Shown in pieces: positions 1 to 5,535 of a stretch of DNA of 6,597 nt. Position 1 is the first letter of the stretch, and every line of letters starts with the position of its first letter. The translations under genes and the position numbers were made by a program. A model generated the notes under the pieces. That model worked only from the letters and a program-made list of their open reading frames with translations, was not told where the DNA came from and did not search any database. This DNA is from Planctomycetaceae bacterium (GTDB taxonomy: Bacteria > Planctomycetota > Planctomycetia > Pirellulales > UBA1268): positions 1 through 6,597 of the forward strand of contig DNLZ01000219.1 in assembly GCA_003488325.1 (NCBI GenBank), read 5' to 3'.

Positions 1-390
1 CGGTCGCCCGATGCCAAGGAACCGGCCGTCGCACCGCGACGCCCGGTGCCCAGGCCGCCCGGCAAGGGCGTCGACCAGGTCGATCTCGCACAGCTGGCGC
101 TCGGTCAGCGTGTCGTCATCTGGACGGGCGCGACGGGCCGGGAGCCACTCGCTCACGTCCTCGAACTCCTCGACTCCACCTCCGGCGAGGCCCTCCTGCT
201 CCGTCGCACCGCGGACGGGGACGGTCCGGCACGTCGGGTGCTCGTCGCCGCGGGCTCTCCCGCCGGTGCCGTCGTCGGCAGCAAGCTGTCGAGGCGTGGC
301 ACGCTCCTGGCCACCCCCATCGGCCTCGCCCATGGCACCACGGCCGCCGTCGAGCCGCTGGGACCGATCGTCGCGCTCACCGTCGAGTGA
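1..390 (+). CDS. Hypothetical protein, C-terminal part (5' end outside window)
   Basis: The reading frame is open from the first base to a TGA at 388-390, giving 129 visible residues. A GTG at 46 could serve as a start, but no Shine-Dalgarno sequence precedes it and the frame stays open upstream, so this is more likely the tail of a longer gene. Third codon positions are strongly G/C, as expected of a real gene here. The visible part opens with a Pro/Arg/Ala-rich stretch that looks like a linker (residues 1-23). A compact region rich in Val, Leu, Ala and Gly follows and ends in a run of likely beta strands (IVALTVE at the C terminus). I see no catalytic motif, membrane segment or repeat and do not recognise the family. 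It converges on rpsA across 48 bp, so no operon partner is visible. That it codes is fairly likely; its function is unknown. Confidence 0.6.
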   Translation, partial: RSPDAKEPAVAPRRPVPRPPGKGVDQVDLAQLALGQRVVIWTGATGREPLAHVLELLDSTSGEALLLRRTADGDGPARRVLVAAGSPAGAVVGSKLSRRGTLLATPIGLAHGTTAAVEPLGPIVALTVE

Positions 391-391
391 A

Positions 392-433
392 CCGCGGCTT
401 GGGGCCAGACGATGGGGCCCGACTTCCCCGCGG
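392..433. terminator. Possible hairpin between convergent genes
   Basis: The 48-bp gap between the stop codons of the hypothetical gene and rpsA holds an outer inverted repeat CCGCGG (392-397 and 428-433). Inside it is GGGCC (402-406) pairing with GGCCC (416-420) around a nine-base loop. Such a structure could end transcription from both sides. There is no run of T after the stem on either strand, so it is not a classical intrinsic terminator, and in GC-rich sequence such pairing can arise by chance. Confidence 0.3.
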
Positions 434-438
434 CACCG

Positions 439-2130
439 TCAGTCTTCGGCCGAGCCTTCGGCTGCCTCACGCTCGCTGGACCAGCCCACCCGCTTGCGCG
501 ACAGGCCGATCTTGCGCTCGTCGGTGTCGACCCTGAGCACCTTCACCTCGAGCGGGTCGCCGACCTTCACCACCTCTTCCGCGTTCTCGACCTTGTCCTC
601 GGAAAGCTCGGAGATGTGCAGGAGCCCCTCGAGGCCGTCCTCGAGGCCCACGAACACGCCGAAGTTGGTGATCTTCGTCACGGTGCCCTTCACGAGGTCG
701 CCCGGCTTGTAGCGCTTCGGAATGTCGGTCGTCCACGGATCGTCCGCCATCTGCTTGAGCCCGAGCGCGATCCGGCGCCGCTGCTGGTCCACCGACAGCA
801 CCTTGCACTCGACCTCCTGGCCCTTCTCGAGCATCTCGCTCGGGTGCGTCACCTTGCGGGTCCACGACATGTCGGTGACGTGCAAGAGACCGTCGATGCC
901 GTCGTTGATCTCGACGAATGCGCCGTAGTTGGTGAGGTTCCTCACGACACCCTTCACGATCGCGCCCGGCGGGTAATCGGCGGCCACCTTTTCCCAGGGA
1001 TTCTGCTGGGTCTGCTTCATTCCCAGCGAGATTTCCTGCTTCTCCTTGTTGATCGCGAGCACGACCACCTCGACCTCGTCGCCAGGCTTCACGATCTCGC
1101 TCGGGTGGCTCACCCGCTTCGTCCAGCTCATCTCGCTGATGTGGACGAGCCCCTCGACGCCGTCCTCGAGCTTCACGAAGGCGCCATAACTCATCACGTT
1201 GACGACGGTGCCGGCACAGACCGTGCCGACCGGGTACTTGTCGGCCACCTTGGCCCACGGGCTGGCCGTGCGCTGCTTCATGCCGAGCGCGATCTTCTCG
1301 CGATCGCGGTCGATGTGCAGCACCTGCACCTCGACCTCCTGGTCGATCTGGACCATCTCGCTGGGATGCCCGATGCGGGCCCACGACATGTCGGTGATGT
1401 GCAGCAGGCCGTCGATGCCGCCGAGGTCGACGAACGCGCCGAAGTCGGCGATGTTCTTGACCACGCCGCGGCGGATCTGGCCCACCTCGAGCGTCTCCAT
1501 GAGCTGCTTCTTGCGCTCCGCCCGCTCCTGCTCGATGAGCGCCCGCCGCGAGACGACGATGTTGCGTCGCGCCTCGTCGATCTTGAGAACGAGGCACTGG
1601 ATGCAGCGGCCGCAGTAGTCGCCGATGTCGCGCGGACGACGGATGTCGACCTGGCTCGCCGGAAGGAAGACGTTCACACCCGAGATGTCGACGAGCAGGC
1701 CGCCCTTGATCTTCCGTGTGACGAAGCCCGTGACGACGTCGTTCTCGTGGACGCTCTCCATGACGCGGAGCCAGTCCTCGATCCGCCGTGCCTTCCGCTT
1801 CGAGAGCGTGATCAGGCCGCGCTGCTCCTCGAGCGAGCCGTCCTCGAACTCCTCGAGCAGGACCTTGACGACGTCGCCCACCTGCGGCGGGGGCTCCGTC
1901 TCGTCCCACTCGTTCCGCGGGATGTGGCCCTCGCTCTTGTAACCGACGTCCACCAACACGAACTCGTCGTCGACCCGCAGCACCTTCCCCTCGAGCACCG
2001 CATTCACAGCGAGGGTCGCGGTGCCACCTCCGCCGTAGTCGTCCGCGTCGGCCCCGGACATGGCCGCATCGATCTCCTGGTCCAAGTCGTCGCCGATTTC
2101 GAGTTCGCGGATGAGGTTGCGGTTAACCAT
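439..2130 (-). CDS. rpsA: 30S ribosomal protein S1, six S1 domains
   Basis: S1 binds mRNA on the small ribosomal subunit and helps place it for translation initiation; in E. coli domains 1-2 dock on the ribosome and domains 3-6 bind RNA. The protein is 563 aa, close to E. coli S1 (557 aa). Six S1 (OB-fold) domains are readable at about residues 44-111, 128-196, 214-285, 301-372, 388-459 and 475-546. Domains 3-6 show the typical GAFV...GLLHITDMSW...HPSEM...LGMKQ pattern with a period of 86-88 residues. The start is the ATG at 2130, giving MVNRNLIREL. The open frame continues upstream to 3120, but that extension lies antisense to another gene and shows no homology. The start has no Shine-Dalgarno site; the upstream leader is C/T-rich, as befits an mRNA that may recruit S1 itself. 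An acidic N-terminal tail (residues 10-35) precedes domain 1. Odd feature: domain 2 carries Cys173, Cys176 and Cys179 as CxxCxxC. A candidate promoter lies 68 bases upstream. Confidence 0.97.
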   Translation of the reverse strand: MVNRNLIRELEIGDDLDQEIDAAMSGADADDYGGGGTATLAVNAVLEGKVLRVDDEFVLVDVGYKSEGHIPRNEWDETEPPPQVGDVVKVLLEEFEDGSLEEQRGLITLSKRKARRIEDWLRVMESVHENDVVTGFVTRKIKGGLLVDISGVNVFLPASQVDIRRPRDIGDYCGRCIQCLVLKIDEARRNIVVSRRALIEQERAERKKQLMETLEVGQIRRGVVKNIADFGAFVDLGGIDGLLHITDMSWARIGHPSEMVQIDQEVEVQVLHIDRDREKIALGMKQRTASPWAKVADKYPVGTVCAGTVVNVMSYGAFVKLEDGVEGLVHISEMSWTKRVSHPSEIVKPGDEVEVVVLAINKEKQEISLGMKQTQQNPWEKVAADYPPGAIVKGVVRNLTNYGAFVEINDGIDGLLHVTDMSWTRKVTHPSEMLEKGQEVECKVLSVDQQRRRIALGLKQMADDPWTTDIPKRYKPGDLVKGTVTKITNFGVFVGLEDGLEGLLHISELSEDKVENAEEVVKVGDPLEVKVLRVDTDERKIGLSRKRVGWSSEREAAEGSAED

Positions 2131-2165
2131 GCTGGAGGGGGGAGAAAATGGGTGGGAGGGATGGA
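2131..2165 (-). promoter_or_regulatory. Pyrimidine-rich rpsA leader without Shine-Dalgarno site
   Basis: On the minus strand the bases before the rpsA ATG are runs of C and T (for example CCCTCCCACCC and CTCCCCCCTCC) with hardly any purine. No GGAG-like core is present within 15 bases of the start, so anti-Shine-Dalgarno pairing cannot set this start. In E. coli, rpsA also has a weak Shine-Dalgarno site and is controlled by its own product at the leader. A similar S1-dependent start is a reasonable inference here. Confidence 0.5.
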
Positions 2166-2185
2166 ATTGACGCGGGCCACGATCG

Positions 2186-2234
2186 ATCGAGCCTCGCAGT
2201 GTAGCAGGGGCCGAAAGGCCGAACAATCGAGCCT
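2186..2234. repeat. Direct repeat flanking the rpsA promoter
   Basis: The nine-base sequence ATCGAGCCT occurs at 2186-2194 and 2226-2234, a 40-base period that brackets the -10 and -35 boxes and would place both copies on the same face of the helix. It could be a pair of operator half-sites. The repeat is short and could be chance. Confidence 0.35.
2198..2226 (-). promoter_or_regulatory. Candidate sigma70-type promoter for rpsA
   Basis: Reading the minus strand, TTGTTC (2226-2221) and TACACT (2203-2198) are separated by exactly 17 bases. A TGC directly before the -10 forms an extended -10 element. The boxes match consensus at 3 of 6 and 4 of 6 positions. Transcription would start near 2191, leaving a leader of about 60 bases whose last 35 bases are mostly C and T. 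The spacer contains GGCC-TTTC-GGCC, which can form a small hairpin. The spacing and position fit well, but promoter rules in this lineage are poorly known. Confidence 0.5.
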
Positions 2235-2335
2235 TGTTGCCCCTTCCTCGCAGCCTGCGCGAGTCGGACACTGGCGATCGGTCACAGTCGGCCCACGATC
2301 GATGCCGATTCCCCTGACACCGCCTCGCCGACCAC

Positions 2336-2340
2336 GGAGA
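2336..2340 (+). promoter_or_regulatory. Ribosome binding site of the transglutaminase-like gene
   Basis: GGAGA sits six bases before the ATG at 2347, a near-ideal spacing. It favours this start over the in-frame ATG at 2302, which has no purine-rich site before it and would put 15 proline- and arginine-rich residues in front of the signal peptide. Confidence 0.65.
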
Positions 2341-2346
2341 TGTTCC

Positions 2347-3324
2347 ATGCGCGATCGCTTCCGTCACGGCGTGACCGTCGTGCTCGTCGCGGTGTCCGTC
2401 GGCGCGACTGCCGCCGCCGCCTCGGCCCAGTTCCTCGACGAGACTCGGCCCGTCTCCCCGTCTGGGCCGACCCTTGGCGACGTCCGCACGCAGCGGTATC
2501 GCGTGGGCGTCGTCGTGACGGCGGCCGGCGGGCGGTGCCGTGGCATCCGCGCCACGATGCCCGTGCCCGACACCTGGCCGGAGCAGGTCGTGCGGATCGT
2601 GGAGGAGGACGTGTCGCCCGACGTGCGCGGCTTCGCGCATCGCCCGCTCGCACCGGGCGTGCGGCAGCTCGTCGTGGAAATTCCCGACCTCGCCGCCGGG
2701 CAGAGCGCCCGCGCCGTGGTCACCTACGAACTCGACCGGGCGGCCCTCGTCGCGCCGGCCGACACGTCGACGCTGCGTGTCCCGGAGAAGCCCGACCGCG
2801 ACCTGCGTGCCTTCCTCGGACCGAGCCCCTACATCGAGTCGCGTCATCCGCGGATCGTCGCGTTCGCCCGTGAGGCCGCCGACGGCCTCGAGGGGTGGGC
2901 GCGGGTGGAGGCGATCTACGACGCCGTGCGCGAGAAGGTCGAATACCGCAACGGCGAGATCAAGGGGGCGGCCCGCGCCCTCGCCGACGGCTGGGGCGAC
3001 TGCGAGGAACTGACCTGCCTCTTCATCGCCGCGGCACGCTCGCAGGGCATCCCGGCGCGGACGGTGTGGGTCGACGGACACTGCTACCCGGAGTTCCACC
3101 TCGTCGACGCCGACGGCCACGGCGCGTGGTTCCCCTGCCAGGCCGCGGGCACGCGGGCCTTCGGCGCGATGCCCGACCAGCTGCCGATCCTGCAGAAGGG
3201 GGACAACTTTCGCGATCCCGACCGGCCGGGGAAGTCGCTCCGCTACGTGTCGGAATTCATGACCGGCTCAGCGGTGGGCGGCGGCGCGGCGCCGGTCGTG
3301 GAGTGGATCCGCGAAGGGGCGTGA
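2347..3324 (+). CDS. Secreted transglutaminase-like protein
   Basis: This 325-aa protein has a clear signal peptide: basic start MRDRFRH, hydrophobic core at residues 8-24 and a likely signal peptidase I cut after ASA at residue 27. Residues about 45-140 look like a beta-rich N-terminal domain. Residues about 165-268 form a transglutaminase-like (papain-fold) core. The motif GWGDCEELTCLF gives the presumed nucleophile Cys219, embedded in the usual G-x-C-x-x pattern, and WVDGHCYPEFHLVD gives the presumed His245. At the position where the family usually has Asp (W-x-P-x-D), this protein reads WFPCQ, so Gln265 replaces it by my alignment. Family members act as cysteine peptidases or amidases, or lack activity; the substrate here is unknown. 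It is divergent from rpsA and convergent with the peptidase gene across 33 bp, so it is probably transcribed alone. I saw no promoter I would trust. The fold is fairly sure; activity is not. Confidence 0.85.
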   Translation: MRDRFRHGVTVVLVAVSVGATAAAASAQFLDETRPVSPSGPTLGDVRTQRYRVGVVVTAAGGRCRGIRATMPVPDTWPEQVVRIVEEDVSPDVRGFAHRPLAPGVRQLVVEIPDLAAGQSARAVVTYELDRAALVAPADTSTLRVPEKPDRDLRAFLGPSPYIESRHPRIVAFAREAADGLEGWARVEAIYDAVREKVEYRNGEIKGAARALADGWGDCEELTCLFIAAARSQGIPARTVWVDGHCYPEFHLVDADGHGAWFPCQAAGTRAFGAMPDQLPILQKGDNFRDPDRPGKSLRYVSEFMTGSAVGGGAAPVVEWIREGA

Positions 3325-3336
3325 GCGCGGGATGCG

Positions 3337-3359
3337 GACGGCCGGCCGCGCGAGCCGTC
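3337..3359. terminator. Possible hairpin between convergent genes
   Basis: GACGGC at 3337-3342 can pair with GCCGTC at 3354-3359 around an eleven-base GC-rich loop. It fills the 33-bp gap between two convergent stop codons and overlaps the stop of the peptidase gene. A shared terminator would be expected here, but no T run follows on either strand, so the call is weak. Confidence 0.25.
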
Positions 3360-5535
3360 ACTCGGCCGCGAGCGCGCGTCGGAGGAAGGTCCACGCCAGC
3401 GCGTCCATGAACGCCTTCTGGCGATTGTCGGCGGCGCCGCCATGCCCCCCCTCGATGTTCTCGTAGGAGAGCACGCGCTTGCCGAGCCCGCGCAGCCGCG
3501 CGGTCATCTTGCGGGCATGGGCCGGGTGCACGCGGTCGTCACGGGTGCTCGTCGTGATGAGGAGCGGCGGGTAGTCGCGGTCCTGATCGACGAGGTGGTA
3601 GGGACTGAAGGTGCGGATGAACGCCCACTCCTCGGGCAGGTCGGGGTTGCCGTACTCGCCCATCCAGCTCGCCCCCGCGAGCAGGCGGTGAAACCGTCGC
3701 ATGTCGAGCAACGGAACCTGGCAGACCACGGCGCCGAAAAGCTCGGGGCGCGAGGCGTACATGTTGCCGACGAGCAGCCCGCCGTTGCTGCCCCCCTTGA
3801 TGCCGAGCGTGCGTGGCGACGTGACCTTCCTGGCGACGAGGTCCTCGGCCACCGCCGCGAAATCCTCGTAGGCGCGCGGCCGCTTCTCCTTGAGCGCGGC
3901 CTGGTGCCAGGTCGGGCCGAACTCTCCGCCACCGCGGATGTTGGCGATGACGTACACGCCGCCGGCCTCGAGCCAGGCGGCGCCGGCGAGCGGATCGTAC
4001 CCCGGCACGAGCGGGATCTCGAAGCCGCCATACCCGTAGAGCAGCGTCGGTGCGGAGCCGTCCATCACGCCGTCCGCCGGGCCGATCTGGAAGTAGGGGA
4101 TCCGGGTGCCGTCGCGCGACAGGGCCTCGTGCTGCGTGACGGCGAGCGCGTCGGTGCGGAAGAAGTCGGGGGACCTCTTCAGGGGCTCGGCGGGGGCGAG
4201 CGGGTCGCCGGCCGTGCCCGACACCCGGCCGAGCGCGAGCGTCGAGGGCTGGACGGGGCTGCTCGTCACGAGAAAGTAGTCGTCGGACTCGATGTCATCG
4301 ACCGCCGTCGCCCGTGCCGTGCCGATCTCCGGCACACCGGGCAGAGGACGCCTGTGCCACGCCCCGTCCCGCCATGTCGCCACGTCGATGCGGCTGCGCA
4401 CGTTGTCGAGTGACGTGAGCAGGACGTGACCGCGCGTGGCATCGAAACCCGTCAGCGACGACCGCGGCCCGGGCGTGAAGAGCGGCTGCACCGTCCGGTC
4501 GCCGGAGACATAGCGCTCGAGGTCGGCGGCCAGGAGCGTTCCAGCCGGATGCGTCGTGCCCTCGCTGGTCCATGGCGAACGCAGTTCGAGGAAGAGCCAC
4601 TCCCGATGCACGTGGACCTCGGCATCTGCCGGCTTCTCGAGCGGCACGTTCACACCGTCGCGACGGAGGAACCAATCCGTCGTGTAAAACGTCGGCCGAC
4701 GGACCACGAAGTCGCGCTCGAAGCCGGGCGTGGGATCGTGAAACGCGCTGACGATCATGTCCTCGACGCGACCCTCGTAGATGATCGGGGCCGTGGCGAG
4801 AGGCGTGCCGCGGCGCCATTCCCGCACCGTGCGCGGATAGCCCGAATCGGTCAGCGAGCCGGGGCCCGTGTCGGTGGCCACGAACAGCGTGTCGGCGTCG
4901 CGCCACGCCACGCGGCTTTTGGCCTCCGGCAGCGCGAAGCCGTCTGGAACGAACGATTTCGTCTCGAGATCGAATTCGCGCACCACGTCGGCATCCGCGC
5001 CGCCGCGCGAGAGCGACACGAGGCAGCGACGGTCGTCCGGCCGCAGCACCGTCGCACCGTGCCACACCCAGTTTTCCCCCTCCGCGCGGCCGAGCGCGTC
5101 GACGTCGATCACGGTCTCCCACGCGGGCTCCGCGGTGCGATACGAGTCGAGCGTCGTGCGCCGCCACAGGCCGCGCGGATTCCGCGCATCCCGCCAGAAG
5201 TTGTAGAAGCGGTCGCCGATCTTCGAGACGACCGGAATCCTGGCGTCGGAATCGAGGATCCCGAGGAGCCGGGCCTCGAGCCCACGAAACGACTCGCCCT
5301 CCGCGAGCTCCGCCACGCACTCCGCGTTGCGGGCCCGCACCCACTCGAGCGACCGGTCACCGCCGACGTCCTCGAGCCAGGCATGCGGGTCGTCGTCCAC
5401 ATCCGCTCCCCGACCATCCGTGTGCGGCATCATGACGAGGATCAGGCTCCAGATGAGGACGAGGCCCGCCGCGGAGCGCCCGCGTCGGCCCCCCCACCCG
5501 GACACTCCCGGGACGGCGACGCGGCATCCGTTCAT
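3358..5535 (-). CDS. Prolyl oligopeptidase family serine peptidase (S9A type), exported
   Basis: Members of this family cut short peptides after proline. The protein is 725 aa from the ATG at 5535, near the usual length of about 700-720 plus an export signal. The N-terminal segment has basic residues (RRGR, 17-20), a hydrophobic run (about 22-36) and a possible cut after GRGA (44), so a periplasmic or membrane-tethered location is likely. DPHAWLEDV (49-57) is the typical family opening. A beta-propeller region spans about 100-460 and the alpha/beta-hydrolase domain about 465-725. Catalytic residues are readable: Ser583 in GGSNGG, Asp666 in TRDDRVHP and His698 in GGHGG. Arg668, in the DDRV motif, corresponds to the substrate-binding Arg of porcine prolyl oligopeptidase. 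The start overlaps the proA stop as ATGA, with a weak AGGTG five bases upstream, so translation probably depends on coupling. A GTG at 5598 lies inside proA and is less likely. Related S9 branches such as oligopeptidase B (cuts after basic residues) cannot be fully excluded. Confidence 0.94.
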   Translation of the reverse strand: MNGCRVAVPGVSGWGGRRGRSAAGLVLIWSLILVMMPHTDGRGADVDDDPHAWLEDVGGDRSLEWVRARNAECVAELAEGESFRGLEARLLGILDSDARIPVVSKIGDRFYNFWRDARNPRGLWRRTTLDSYRTAEPAWETVIDVDALGRAEGENWVWHGATVLRPDDRRCLVSLSRGGADADVVREFDLETKSFVPDGFALPEAKSRVAWRDADTLFVATDTGPGSLTDSGYPRTVREWRRGTPLATAPIIYEGRVEDMIVSAFHDPTPGFERDFVVRRPTFYTTDWFLRRDGVNVPLEKPADAEVHVHREWLFLELRSPWTSEGTTHPAGTLLAADLERYVSGDRTVQPLFTPGPRSSLTGFDATRGHVLLTSLDNVRSRIDVATWRDGAWHRRPLPGVPEIGTARATAVDDIESDDYFLVTSSPVQPSTLALGRVSGTAGDPLAPAEPLKRSPDFFRTDALAVTQHEALSRDGTRIPYFQIGPADGVMDGSAPTLLYGYGGFEIPLVPGYDPLAGAAWLEAGGVYVIANIRGGGEFGPTWHQAALKEKRPRAYEDFAAVAEDLVARKVTSPRTLGIKGGSNGGLLVGNMYASRPELFGAVVCQVPLLDMRRFHRLLAGASWMGEYGNPDLPEEWAFIRTFSPYHLVDQDRDYPPLLITTSTRDDRVHPAHARKMTARLRGLGKRVLSYENIEGGHGGAADNRQKAFMDALAWTFLRRALAAE
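5532..5535 (-). promoter_or_regulatory. ATGA stop-start overlap of proA and peptidase
   Basis: On the minus strand, the ATG of the peptidase (5535-5533) and the TGA of proA (5534-5532) share two bases. Such four-base overlaps usually mean that ribosomes ending the first gene re-initiate on the second, which ties their expression levels together. There is no room for a separate promoter or terminator between the genes. Confidence 0.85.

Larger units (their letters stand above)
2177..2303. repeat. Direct repeat CCACGATCGAT at two sites in the divergent region
   Basis: An identical eleven-base sequence, CCACGATCGAT, lies at 2177-2187 (in the rpsA leader) and at 2293-2303 (upstream of the transglutaminase-like gene). 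Each copy contains the palindrome ATCGAT, and the first extends to GATCGATC. Its placement near each divergent gene would suit a shared regulator, but no known binding site is recognised. Confidence 0.35.

Noticed and set aside
11..712. Plus-strand open frame of 233 codons, Ser/Arg/Pro-rich
   Set aside because: It overlaps the better-supported frame of the first gene and then runs antisense into rpsA. Its composition is typical of a shadow frame.
467..1909. Minus-strand open frame of 480 codons
   Set aside because: It is a frame-shifted shadow of rpsA, dominated by Arg, Gly and Ala.
2209..2220. GGCC-GAAA-GGCC hairpin with a GNRA-type loop as a small RNA or riboswitch element
   Set aside because: A four-base stem in the spacer of the candidate promoter is too small to support an RNA call, and on the rpsA strand it would not lie in the transcript.
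412..2346. N-terminal part of the long plus-strand frame as a real protein
   Set aside because: It is the exact antisense of the six S1 domains. Its His/Asp/Leu/Val-rich make-up mirrors rpsA codons, and the signal peptide and Shine-Dalgarno site at 2336-2347 fix the true start downstream.
2131..3120. Upstream extension of the rpsA frame (893-residue version)
   Set aside because: The extra residues lie antisense to the transglutaminase-like gene, resemble no S1 sequence, and the usual S1-type N terminus starts at the ATG at 2130.
3442..4413. Plus-strand open frame of 323 codons
   Set aside because: It is antisense to the catalytic half of the peptidase gene, has no recognisable motif, and reflects high GC content.
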